A DNA stretch of 64,000 nt, taken from assembly GCA_018340375.1 (NCBI GenBank), contig JAFFJZ010000070.1, positions 496,001-560,000 on the forward strand, in the 5' to 3' direction. Below the pieces are notes generated by a model. The model did not search any database, was not told where the DNA came from, and saw only the letters and a list, made by a program, of their open reading frames with translations. Made by a program: the position numbers and the translations under genes. This document shows, piece by piece, positions 21,451 through 32,106 of this stretch (position 1 is its first letter; every line of letters begins with the position of its first letter). The stretch comes from Gonatopus flavifemur (taxonomy: Eukaryota; Arthropoda; Insecta; Hymenoptera; Dryinidae).

Positions 21451-23431
21451 ATAATCCTCAATAAGTTCCTTGCTTCTTCACTCAATGGGGAATTGTTTCA
21501 ACTTGGTGCACCCTCAAGGAACTTATTGAGGGATCTGATGAAACCAACATGTAGTGAATGATATCCTCATTGCATTCCGTTCGAGAAAATAGCCTGCTCT
21601 TGTGGGCTCTGGCCTCTTTGAATACTTTATTATTAGCCTCTTGAGCTTCCTCTGATAAATAACCGATTGGTAGCCCGAAAACTCCCATTATTTGACTTCC
21701 GTGGAGCAAGATTTTATGAATAGATGGTGGCATTTTATACCAACTGTATAAATGAACGAACAGTCTCGCAGTGTCCAACGCATATTGTTCAAACTTATTA
21801 TGGTCAATGTCATGGTCACTTGTTGAGACTCGTCATATGGTAGTGAAGCGATTTATCAGCTGAATATCAACACCAGTGATTTCTGCCACTATTTCCGGAT
21901 TATCGAAGAACCGTCTCGCGGTATTCCCATCATGAGTGGATCCATGACCTTGTTTCACTATGTCCACCAAAAATGAAAGCCTAGATCACAACACATCTTG
22001 AATTGATCATTTTCGCATTCCTTTCAACTTTTTGTCATCTCCCTTAGCATAAAATTTTCCAAAATCTGGATTGTAAGCAAGATGCAAAATCCATTCCATG
22101 AAGCGTATTCTGGTGTGAAGTGTTGAAAGCCCGAAGTAAAAATTAGTCTCGTTACAAGGCATTTTCTGGACTCTCTCTAGATTGTTCATATCATTAGGGG
22201 TAGCTCGACATATATTACACGATGTAGATGAGGCTTGGGAAGGTAGGACGTTACACACTTTTCCATCTACCATCGTACAATACAATTTGTGCGAGACTTG
22301 AACTTCCCTCTCATAAACAATTACAGATGTGGGCTGTAACTGTGAAATCGCCTCCTCAATGTTATTATATTCTCTGAGAGTGTTCTCCGATGTCTCTTTT
22401 GTGAAGTTTAATTTCAAAGGTCGACACAATCTTGTCGATAATGGTCTGTCATTCCTCCACAATATTCGCCCATCCTCACAGACTATGTTGAGAGGGACAT
22501 ATGGAATTGGAAATACTGAGCTATCACCAGTAACTGGGATTGAGTTGTCTGACCATTTCTGTTCAAATGTTTGTTCACCAGAACATCCATCCAATTCCCA
22601 TTTCCCCCTCAATATTACGGGCTTTCGTTGTAGTATTTCCAAGGCTTCTGGTGTCAACAATAAGAAGATCCTCCTCGCAGTATGATCAAGCATTGACTGC
22701 AATTTAACCTCCGCACCATATTCATTGACGTCGATATGATCGAGATAGCACAGTCTTCTCGCATATAATATCTTTTCATATGGAGGGTATGTTTTACTTC
22801 CTAGTAATCCACTGTTGTGAGTTCTAAGGAGTTCATACTTGGATTTAGTTGACTGTAGATCCATATACATGGCTAATAATTTATTTGAGAAATGGATCGA
22901 ATCCTCCATGTGAGTGATGACCTCTATTTCAGGTCGTGAATCTTCAGGTTCCATAGCTTTGAGCAATGTTTTCTGGGAGTAGCTCGAGCGGAGTGCTCTG
23001 GCATTCCGATACATTGTACTCCTTGAGCTCTCTTGATCTGGTACTCTTGGTCGACCGCGTTTTCGATCACGATCAACGTTTTGCCGTATTCCAGCGGAAT
23101 TCATCTCCAGAGCACATTGGGTAGGGCTCATCGCATCATTCTGGAATTCGTATTTGATCATCCCTTCCATGAAATCTTTGTATTCTTTTCGAAATGTACT
23201 TTGCGATCGACGAACTTCGTTGTAATATTTCGTGAATTGTCTCGAAAAGTTATTATTCAAATATTTTCGAAGTTTCTTCAGTTGAATGGTATTATAGCCA
23301 AACGTATCTTTTATCTCACAAATGATGATATCCAATCTAGAACGGGAGATGTTGGACCTATCCTTCACCCATATCCATCCACATAACTTTTTCCGCTGGA
23401 GTGTAAAACACGACATTGTTCCTTGCGACAA
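21451..23431 (-). pseudogene. Transib-like transposase, copy 1
   Basis: Minus strand from ATG at 23431 gives a 474-residue open frame. Transib transposases are cut-and-paste DDE enzymes related to the RAG1 core. Visible here are a basic region (residues 119-130), the first catalytic Asp in WELDGCSGEQ (residue 281), the second in CTMVDGKVC (389), a CNIC zinc site (405-408) and the FGLSTLHTRIRF segment. The frame then meets a stop at about 22007 and further stops to about 21830. The C-terminal part (21778-21482) holds MPPSIHKILLHGS and the SEEAQEANN segment that should carry the catalytic Glu. The far C-terminus is cut at 21451. It is inactive, and no TIRs were found. Confidence 0.8.
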
Positions 23432-23654
23432 ATTGTTGGGATATAATTAGTTCATGAGAATCATATAATAGTACCCAGTGCGACCTCTATACAGTAGAGT
23501 ATTCAATTAGTTATTGTATCAAACTGAAATAGTTATTGAAAATCGGTATGAAAGTATCTGTGTGAACATCTAATTCAATTGGAATCAATACGCTGAGAGC
23601 CTGTTGGAACTCATGACTTCTCGTCTTGCAATCACTGCGCAGGGCGTTTTCCCA

Positions 23655-23725
23655 TTCACCAATGTACAATACAATTTGTGCGGGACTTGGATTTCATTTT
23701 CATGAACAATTACAGATGTGGGTTG
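23655..23725 (-). pseudogene. Transib-like transposase, short third fragment
   Basis: About 70 bp nearly repeats the part of copy 1 at 22260-22335 (shared block GTACAATACAATTTGTG, then ACAATTACAGATGTGGG), in the same orientation. It lies between the two larger copies and is too short to encode anything. Confidence 0.6.
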
Positions 23726-23911
23726 ATTGTGATTGTGGTTTGAATGGGAAATAAATAATGATAATAATGAATAATAAATAATGCACCGGGGAAGAAGAGT
23801 TGTAAAATTTACTTCTTCTCAAGGAAATATATGGACGATTTAAAAATGAAGTAAGAGTTACCACAATTTCAGTTGTTTTGATAGAGGGGCATGTGAGATG
23901 TTCAACCATGG

Positions 23912-25743
23912 TTGGGTTGCAGTCGATGCTTGATCATACTGCGAGGAGGATCTTTTTATTGTTCACACCAGAAACCTTGGAAATAGTACAACGAAAGCCC
24001 GTAATATTGAGGAGAAAATGGGGATTGGATGGATGTTCTGGTGAACAAACATTTGAACAGAAATGGTCAGACAACTCAATCCCAGTTACTGGTGATAGCT
24101 CAGTATTTCCAATTCCATATGTCCCTCTCAACATAGTCTGTGAGGATGGGCAAATATTGTGGAGGAATGACAGACCATCATCGACAAGATTGTGTCGACC
24201 TTTGAAATTGAACTTCACAAAAGAGACATCGGAGAACACTCTCAGAGAATATGATAACATTGAGGAGGCGATTTCACAGTTACAGCCCACATCTGTAATT
24301 GTTTATGAGAGGGAAGTCCAAGTCTCGCACAAATTGTATTGTACGATGGTAGATGGAAAAGTGTGTAACGTCCTTCCTTCCCAAGCCTCATCTATATCGT
24401 GTAATATATGTCGAGCTACCCCTAATGATATGAACAATTCTCGAAGAGAACATGAAGCTTCAGCGAACGTTCAGATCAGATGTGTATAGATTGGGCCAGA
24501 GGTTCATTAGAGCTAATTTTTGGATTCACAAACGTTTGACGAAGGTTCTACGGACGTTGAAATGTCCGCCTCGAAATACGTTCAGGAAACATAGATGGAA
24601 CGTTCGCTGAAAGTTCTTCGAAAGTTTAACGAAGCTCCACAAAAATATCTATACTTGGATTAATTTTTAATAATTTATGTTGATTAATTAATTTATTCTC
24701 CATACAAATTGATCAAATTGATATAAGTATAGATATTTTTGTGGAGCTTCGTTAAACCTTCGATGAACCTTCAGCGAACGTTCCATCTATGTTTCCTGGA
24801 CGTATTTCGAGGTGGACATCTCAACGTTCGTAGTATCTTTGACAAACGTTTGTGAATCTAAAAGTTAGCTTTCATAAACCTTCGAGCCGATCTATACAGA
24901 TCTAATCTGAACGTTCGCTGAAGCTTCATGTTCTCTTCGGGTTTAGAGAGAGTTCAGAAAATGCCTTGTAACGAGACACTTCACACCAGAATACGCTTCA
25001 TGGAATGGATTTTGCATCTTGCTTACAATTTAGATTCTGAAAAATTTTATGCTAAGGGAGATGACAAAAAGTTGAAAGAAATACGGAAAAGATCAATTCA
25101 AGATGGTTTGCGATCTAGGCTTTCAATTTTGGTGGACATAGTGAAACAAGGTCATGGATACACTCATGATGGGAATACCACGAGACGGTTTTTCGATAAT
25201 CCGGAAATAGTGGCAGGAATCACTGGTGTTGATATTCAGCTGATGAATCGCTTCACTACCATATGACGAGTCTCAACAAGTGACCATGACATTGACCATA
25301 ATAAGTTTGAACAATATGCGTTGGACACTGCGAGACTGTTCGTTCATTCATACAGTTGGTATGAAATGCCACCATCTATTCATAAAATCTTGCTTCACGG
25401 AAGTCAAATGATGAGAGTTTTTGGGCTATCAATCGGTTGTTTATCAGAGGAAGCTCAAGAGGCTAATAATGAAGTATTAAAAGTTGCCAGAGCCCACAAG
25501 AGCAGGCTCTTTTCTCGAACGAAATGCAATGAGGATATCATTCACTACATGTTGGTTTCATCAGATCCTTCAATAAGTTCCTTGAGGGTGCACCAAGTTA
25601 AAACAAATTCCCCATTGAGTGAAGAAGCGAGAAACTTATTGAGAATTGATGAGAACAATGTGGATGAATGGAAAATTATGTACTTCTGGACATTGCAGAA
25701 GAACGAATTGAAAATTATAAAATGCGCAAAAAAGGATACATAA
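23912..25743 (+). pseudogene. Transib-like transposase, copy 2, split by a MITE
   Basis: Sense-strand copy of the same transposase as copy 1, beginning in the middle (LQSMLDHTARRIF) and including the first Asp (DGCSGEQ), the second Asp (MVDGK), the CNIC site and, after a 502-bp MITE (24440-24941), the region to the C-terminus (MPPSIHKILLHGS, SEEAQEANN). About 24 bp encoding part of the NFYFGLS segment are deleted after the MITE. A TGA in the RFTTI segment at about 25263 is present at the equivalent point of copy 1. The last codons run to 25743, so this copy shows the C-terminus that copy 1 lacks. Confidence 0.8.
24440..24941. mobile_element. foldback MITE inside Transib copy 2
   Basis: The left arm CTCGAAGAGAACATGAAGC and the reverse complement of the right arm CCCGAAGAGAACATGAAGC continue as inverted copies almost to the centre, through GCTTCAGCGAACGTTCAG and a GGAACGTTCG-type block. 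Copy 1 of the Transib lacks the insert, so the empty site is visible at about 22182-22190. The target duplication is at most two bases (TT) and remains uncertain. Confidence 0.8.
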
Positions 25744-25919
25744 AATATTTAAAAAAACTAGAAATATATGAAATGCAAAGAAAAATGTAAAATGTAAAAA
25801 ACATCAGACATGGAGCTACAAAACCTTCTACGTCCTCGTCGTTAGCTCTGGGCGATGCCGGAGGAAAGTATTATGGACCTATTTTCACTTATCTCGAGTA
25901 ATGGAATTAATTCTAGGTA

Positions 25920-26640
25920 GGATTACTCGTTTTTTCACCAAATGCTAATCTTTGAGCGACCATATTAGGATTCCCTTGAATGCTATCGGAATTTCCGCAT
26001 GGAATTCAAATATAGCACCTCAAAAATTCATGAGATACAGATTTCAATCAACTTACATGCAGATTCTGAAGTGGTACACCCTGGAAAGTCGGCACTTCAC
26101 TCGTTTTTGATGAAATAATCATCTTTGACCGGTCATACTGGGATTCCCTTGGATGCTATCAAAATCTCTCCACGAAATTCGAATTCAGCAACCTCGAAAA
26201 CTATAACAGACGCGGCTGAATCAATTCACATGCAGATTCTGAAGTGTTACACCCTGGAAAGTCGGCATTTCACTCGTTTTTGATAAAATAATCATCTTTG
26301 AGCGGCCATATTGAGATTCCCTTGGATGCTATCGAAATCTCTCCACGAAATTCGAATTCAGTAACCTCAAAAACTATAACATACGCGGCTGAATCAATTG
26401 ACATGCAGATTCTGGAGTGTTAAACCCTTCAAAGTCGATATTCCCGCGCGTTTTCCTCCAGATTCCCAACTTTCAGCGGCCATATTGAATTTCCCTTCAG
26501 CCGTATCAAAATTCCGGCAGCGGATTTGGATTCTACGACCCAAAAACCTACGGGATACGAAGCGCTATCGATTTCTGCTCAGATTCCGAAGTGTTCCAGA
26601 TTTTTGACACAGTTCTCACGAAAATCGACCACTGTGGGGC
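25920..26640. repeat. tandem array of a 173-bp unit, about four copies
   Basis: CAGATTCTG-type landmarks fall at 26060, 26233, 26406 and 26580, giving periods of 173, 173 and 174 bp. The units share CACTCGTTTTTGAT, GCGGCCATATTG, GATTCCCTTGGATGCTATC and AACTATAAC blocks and become more diverged at both edges. The array runs directly into the 3' side of the decayed gypsy pol. No ORF crosses it. Confidence 0.8.
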
Positions 26641-26689
26641 GTATCATTTTGGGACGGGGTAATTTGTGGGTCAGGCGCTTGGGAAGTGG

Positions 26690-28030
26690 AGGGTTTCAGG
26701 GCAGATGCAGTAGTGAATCTTCTTCGTACATTCGTGACAGAGCATCAGGGACATCGTGGAGGGCAACTTCCCTCTTGACCATATCAAAATCATACTCCAG
26801 GAGTTCCGTAGCCCATCGGGCTAGTCTCCCTCTCGGATTATGAAGTTGATATAATCACTCCAGACTTGCGTGGTCGGGTATCACTGCGAAGTGATAGCCT
26901 CCCAGGCATTTTCGGAATTTCTTCACGGCCCAGATCACGGCCAGGCATCCTCGCTCCGTCACGGAGTAATTCTCCTCAGCGCTGTTCAAAGTTCTACTGG
27001 CATCTGTTTGGAGGGCGAAGAGCTGGGAAAAATCGAGGCAAACCAGGATAGGGACTGAAGCTATTGACTTCTTGAGGGATTCGAAGGCCTCTTGTCCCGC
27101 GTTCTCCCACTTCCATGTTGAACCGTTCTTGGTCAACTCGTGGAGTGGGGCGGCAATCGTGGAGGAATGTTCAATGGAACGTCGGTACCACGGCGCGATA
27201 CCGAGGAATTTTTGAAGTCTCTGCAGATTGGTGGGTGGAGGGTAATTCAGTACGGGCTCGATTTCACTAGGATCCATTCGAAGACCATTTTGATTGACCA
27301 GTAAGCCGAGGTACCTCACATCCGACTTACACCACCTGCATTTTTCCGGATTGATGGTCAACCCAGCTTCTCTAATCCTGTCCAAGACTTTCTTCAGCCA
27401 GATTAGATGATCCTCAAACGTTTACGTGACCAGAATGATATCGTATGAATACGCAAATGCATGGGGCTCTAGGGAGGGTCAATTAGGATGGGGGCCAAAT
27501 TAACGAAGAACCAAATCAACGAAAAATTGCTTGAAAAGAGAAATACGTCACACTCTCTCTTTTCAAACTCTGTCAAACACTGATTCCGTTGATTCGGCCC
27601 CCATCCGCCAATTAGTTTATCCATGAGTCTTCGGGAAGTAGCAGGGGCATTAGTCAAGCCATAGGGCGTACGGGTGAATTGAAATGAACCACCGTGAAAG
27701 CCGTCATTTCTTTCGAGCGAGGGTCCATGGGAGTCCGGTGGTAGGCTTGACTAAGATCGACGGTGGAGATATACCGAGCAGAACGTGATTCATCCAGAAT
27801 ACTACTCATGTAAGAAAGGGGGTAGGCATCTTTTTTGGTTAGCTTGTTGATTTCACGGTAGTCTATGCAGGACCGATCCTCGCTTTTCGGTTGGATCTCC
27901 CTTTCTCGAGCGATGATGCGTTGTAGCCCCTCGTATTGAGGTTCTACTCTCCTTTTCTCTACCATAACGATAAGACTTGATCAATCGTCCGAAGAAGGTT
28001 CGATTATTTCTTCGACTTATTTCGACTCCT
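26690..28030 (-). pseudogene. gypsy reverse transcriptase and RNase H
   Basis: RT begins near 28030, with the CIDYREINKLTKKDAYPL segment near 27870, STVDLSQAYHR (first Asp) and the FTRTPYGLTNAPAT segment (27680-27640). After the MITE, the YLDD-type box at about 27446 is degraded to YSYD, and the thumb and connection follow (FEDHL, NPEKCRW, KFLGIAPWYRR). RNase H has ALQTDAS, SVTERGCLAVIW and PDHASLE, then a tail with HNPRGRLARW and DALSR near 26750-26720. Stops and frameshifts occur at several points (26856, 27425, 27656, 27966), and the active-site change alone would abolish RT activity. Confidence 0.85.
27486..27606. mobile_element. hAT-type MITE, copy 1 (121 bp)
   Basis: Inverted ends GGATGGGGGCC / GGCCCCCATCC, with a subterminal AAATCAACG block near the left end. 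Eight-base direct repeats GTCAATTA (27478-27485) and GCCAATTA (27607-27614) flank it, differing at one base. It interrupts the gypsy RT. A second copy with a perfect 8-bp duplication is at 61854-61975. Confidence 0.85.
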
Positions 28031-28037
28031 TCGATCA

Positions 28038-28610
28038 TTATTCGACTTCTGGGCTGACGGGATAGTATCTATGTTTCTTGCCAAGGTGTCCCTGGACGCC
28101 AATGAGGTGGGAAGTCAACAAGATAGCACCAGATGAACGGGTCAGGGAAGGGACTTCCTGCTTGACAAAATTTTCCAAGCGGGTTTGTTGGGAGGGGTTT
28201 AGGGGTAGTACACCGTGAAGGTTGGGTAACGGAGTTGAGATTTCGGGATTTGGGTTGAAATACTGCCAGTTCTGTTCTTGTTCTCCAATACGCCAACAGC
28301 AGTTCAATCCATTCGAAACTAAACCAAATTCATGAAAGGAATCCATCCCAAGGATGAAATCAATGTCTTGTCCAGGTAGCACCCGACAAGTTGAAGTCCT
28401 TGTAACATTCAGAATTTTTATTGGTACCTGGGCTTCCTCCGGGATGGGTCCAATCTTTCCATTGGCGACTTTTACGGCACCATAGGAGGCTTTTTTGACA
28501 GGGATTCCGAGAACTCGCAGTAAGTCATGACCGGGAGAACCGGAGAAGTTACATGACGCACCCGTGTCCATGGGGGCAGAAATATCGTAGAGGCCAATCC
28601 TGATGGTCAA
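28038..28610 (-). pseudogene. gypsy aspartic protease and downstream linker
   Basis: A minus-strand frame of 190 codons carries the retropepsin active site APMDTGASCNF near its start, a hydrophobic flap region, then FILGMDSFHEFG (the ILG motif of the second protease signature) and a linker toward the RT. The start is not a true initiation site; the segment would be part of a Gag-Pol or Pol polyprotein. This piece is itself open, but its neighbours are broken. Confidence 0.75.
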
Positions 28611-29125
28611 GTATGTTCGGGCTAAGGAGCTCGAGTCATTCGGGGGTATCTATTGGTTTCTCTTCGTGGGGTTTCCGAGGTTGGGTTTGGGAAGGTGTTA
28701 TCGGAGTGAGACTGTGATGAGGGGGGCGGAAAAATGTTGCTTGGTCCGGGTGTTCTTCCAGGATCTAGGGGATTATCGATTCCTGGCCTTGGGTCGATTC
28801 TGAGGGGTGAATTCACGACTACATCGCTTGGAGGGACGTGTCTAGGGTGTTCTGGGGGTTTGGTATATCGCTTCTTCAGGTAAGCGGTGATTCCTCTAGG
28901 GGGTAAGGTGAACGAGGTGGTTGGTTCCTCCGAAGAGATAGGTTCTTCATGAGGATATCCATCCTCATATAAGGATCTGTGGATCGATCTCTCCAGGTAA
29001 GTCTCCGGTGGTGGGGGTATAGGGACTTTTGGAGGATTCTCAGGAGGGTTTTTTATTTTGATCGGTTCAGGTTTGTGGGGTTGATTTATTATCAGGTCAT
29101 TGAGGAAGGTGTTTTTTACAAAGTT

Positions 29126-29697
29126 CTAGACCTCCGGGGTGGGGTGTAACTGTCGTTGGGGTAAGGGTGGGTCTCCATCCCAGTGAAGTCCCGCTGGGGT
29201 GGAATTTCGGGATGTGTTCTCGACCATAGTTTCATTCCGGGATTTCCTTGGTGGAAAAACGTATTGTGGTGGGAGGGTGTGGGTTAGGGTCGACGAGGGT
29301 AAACTCCTGGAGGTTGGGCGGACCCTAGTGGCCTTTCTTCTGTCTAGTTCTCCTCGTTTCCCCTTCCGGGGCCATAATTGAAACCGCGAGGGGTGGCACA
29401 CTGTTTAGCAAAATTTCCGCCTACCCCGCAACGTCAACATTCTTCAGAGTCGTTTGGATTCGAGTCCGGAACCCTCCGAGTGAGTTTTGGGGAACGATGT
29501 GGGGAGTTTCTAGGGGAACTATGGGGTGCATAGCCAGGAGGTACGGGAATGGTCATGAATGGTTGTGGTTTGGTGGAGGACGGCGATAGTGGGGTCTGAT
29601 TGGCTGATGCAAACCGTCTGGGGTTGAGTGGAGGTGATGCAGGTGGGCCGGCTTTTGCGGCATATGTAGGTTGTGAGGTGAGAATCTCGGAACTTGG
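29126..29697 (-). pseudogene. gypsy gag tail with degenerate zinc knuckle
   Basis: A proline- and serine-rich tail (29690-29460) leads to a CX2CX4HX4C-type knuckle at about 29440-29398, in which an in-frame TGA replaces one residue between the first two cysteines and asparagine replaces the histidine. The tail continues in a shifted frame to about 29126. The gag core upstream is missing because the sequence changes to the repeat module at 29698. The piece at 28611-29125 between gag and protease is low-complexity linker. Confidence 0.65.
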
Positions 29698-29772
29698 TGG
29701 GTTGATTTTGATTAACCAAACAAGGATCAGATCCACTTTTGATGTTAAGCACGTGTTTCACACATATATGTA

Positions 29773-30494
29773 CACTATAGTGATCGGCGATATTTCACGA
29801 TATCGATATTTCATATAAAATTTGTATGAAGTTTTTATCGATATTTGATCAAATTCAATATAAACTCGACAAAAATTCTATAAAAAATATCGATATTTCC
29901 AAATATCGCCGATCACTAGTACACTACCGGTCAAAAGTTTCGGTACACCTTTGGAATGCTTGGTCTAGATGCAGTTTCTTGGAACAGTTACGTATATCAA
30001 CTGGTTCAGACAATTCCAGAAAGATTCTGGAGTGTAGAACGCGTTTAAACCAAACTTTTTGGCCTGTTACAATTTTTTCATTCACTTCATAGTTTCAGAG
30101 TTACACGGGTTTTTTCAAAAAAACGACTCCAAGCATATAAAATCAAATAACTCTGCGAGAAAAAATCGTAGAGCAATGAATGAAAAACGATTTTCAAGGG
30201 GAAGAAATACTCTATCGAATGGGTGTCCAGGTTATCCGGTAATATAACTCCTCCTCCATATGCAGCGGGTTGTATTTCTAAAAAAAAATTGTGAAAAACG
30301 CCATCTTCAAATCGCCATAGCGCTCTGAGGAATCATCATAGAGGGAAGAGGTTCATTCGATTTGGAAGATCAAACTTTGCCATTTAAAATGGTTTGTTTT
30401 CATTTTTTTCCTACGACCATTTTTTATTGAGATATGATACTTCAAACTTTTGCCTTTTTTTCCAAAGGTGTACCGGAACTTTCGACCGGTAGTG
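29773..30494. mobile_element. mariner-type MITE, itself interrupted
   Basis: The left terminal sequence CACTA plus CCGGTCAAAAGTTTCGG (after the inner insert) and the reverse complement of the right end CACTACCGGTCGAAAGTTCC match over about 35 bp. TA duplications lie at 29771-29772 and 30495-30496. Without the inner hAT MITE and its duplication the element is about 573 bp. The interior has no transposase. Confidence 0.85.
29778..29918. mobile_element. hAT-type MITE nested in the mariner MITE (141 bp)
   Basis: Inverted ends TAGTGATCGGCGATATTT with a subterminal ATCGATATTT block are found at both sides. A perfect 8-bp target duplication GTACACTA lies at 29770-29777 and 29919-29926 and includes the first bases of the mariner TIR. 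Confidence 0.9.
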
Positions 30495-30665
30495 TATATT
30501 TTCATTATTATCACAAGATTCTCACAACTTTGTCGTTGGAAGAAGAATACAGATAAACAATTCAAGTTCTCGAGATCAATTCAGGGAACACAGAGAATAT
30601 TGAAAGGAAGAAAAATACGGAGGGCACGACCACGAAGGGGTATTCTACACGGACGAGGCCGTTTA

Positions 30666-31204
30666 CATTGATCAAACAGAAGGAGTATACAGGGAAACCG
30701 CGACCATGAAATTTATCCGAGGGATGGCTAATACGAACGAGGGTGGTGAATCTAGGGTGCAAACATGAGGAGTGAAGGGAAAATCAAGGAAGGGCGCACG
30801 TGGAGGAAGCCACGAGAAAGACACTTCTTACCTGGAATCAGGTTGAATATCACCACGCAGGCACTCTCACGCTAGTAAAATCCCTCGGCGGATGCGAATT
30901 TCTCCTCAAGAATATAATTTCGGACCTCCATGGCACCTCACACTCACCGTATTCCGAACTTTGAAATCCACAAAAGGTTCTTGCGAACGTGGCTGTTAAT
31001 CGGTCACACAAGAAGTGAAGCCAAGATGGCCTTTTCTCCTTCTTCCCCGACGGGTGAGTTCGTAAGGTAACACACGGAACCCCATCGGTGACTTTCCGTT
31101 AGAGCTCATCCTTTTGAGCTCTTTCATGTGTTTTGGTGATGGTGGTCTCCGAATAATCGTTGGGTGAGTGTGTGTGAATGCGTGGCGGGGATTCTCCGGG
31201 ACTT
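30666..31204. other. non-coding stretch
   Basis: No ORF with recognisable features. It is moderately GC-rich compared with its neighbours and may be further leader or LTR sequence of the gypsy element. Confidence 0.35.
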
Positions 31205-31775
31205 CTTCCAGTTTCTTGAAGCAGAACCGCAGGTGGATGAAGACAAAGCAGAAATGAAGCACACGTATCACAGATTTGTATACTAGCTATCGCTGCTACT
31301 GATCTCATCGGATGACCTCATAGGCAAATATAGAAAAAGCAGGACTGTAGTGGAATATACATCCTAGATCTTCGCGTTAGCTGTACGTCCTGATCAACAA
31401 AATTCATAAAACGTATCTAAATAACATCGCATAGGATATGAAACAGCCCATTGAATTCAACCAAATCTTATTGAGAATTCTCCAATTGACTTCAACGAGA
31501 ACGTTGTACAAAATTCCATCAAATTTGGCAAGGGTCAGTGAGCTTCTTTAATACAGTTATTCAACTCAAATTATGGAAAATGAATTGGTGAATCAGGTAT
31601 ACCTTCTTGGTGGAACAGCTTCTGTTAGTTTCTGGAAGCAGAAACACAGGTGGATGAAGACCAAGCAAAAATGAAACACACGTATCACAAACTGGTGTAC
31701 TACCTCTCGTCAATATTAATTCCATCAGATGGCCTCATAGATGAATGAAGAAAAGGCAGGAGCACAGTGAGTGTA
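31205..31775 (-). repeat. inverted copies of the 381-bp unit of 20-20.8 kb
   Basis: The reverse complement matches the duplicated unit at 20022-20790: one nearly full unit at about 31205-31625 and a partial second at about 31610-31775. Both share ATGAAGAC-AAGCA, CACACGTATCACA and a CTCATAG block. Divergence is high (about 75-80%). The stretch from here to 32104 shows nothing else. Confidence 0.7.
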
Positions 31776-32106
31776 TCATAGATCTATCCAATACTGTGAT
31801 CAAATTGTTCTCGTACTTCTACACCTGGATAAAGGAAAAGAAGGGAATGTTTGCCATACATCTGTACGTAAGTCACTTTCATCAATTACAGCCAAAAAAG
31901 ATGAAACATGGGCCGTGTTGGGATATCAATTATTATCAATAAATAATAAAACGAAATGAGCAGTAGATAATGATGTTTTGAATTTCGTATATTTTATAAA
32001 ACTCTTTTGTAAACAATTATCCATCAGAAACAAAAATGTGAAATCAATATGAACTGCCGAGTACATTTGGTAACCAAATTTCATTCAAACCATCTCTGGT
32101 GTATTA

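Larger units (their letters stand above)
26641..29697 (-). mobile_element. decayed gypsy/Ty3-type retrotransposon
   Basis: Minus-strand order is gag tail, protease, reverse transcriptase, RNase H, as in Ty3/gypsy elements. Integrase and paired LTRs are not seen, and many frameshifts and stops are present. A hAT-type MITE interrupts the RT at 27486-27606. The repeat module at 29698 adjoins the gag end. Envelope is absent. Confidence 0.8.
29698..30665 (+). repeat. repeat module, copy 2, interrupted by nested MITEs
   Basis: The module described at 21206-21450 recurs as 29698-29772 and 30495-30665, ending again at ACGGACGAGGCCGTTTA. The uninterrupted copy 1 (reading ATATATGTATATTTTC) shows the empty site of the mariner-type MITE inserted here. 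Confidence 0.75.

Noticed and set aside
29773..30671. Short ORFs within the nested MITEs
   Set aside because: No transposase or other motif; the region is fully explained by TIR elements and the repeat module.
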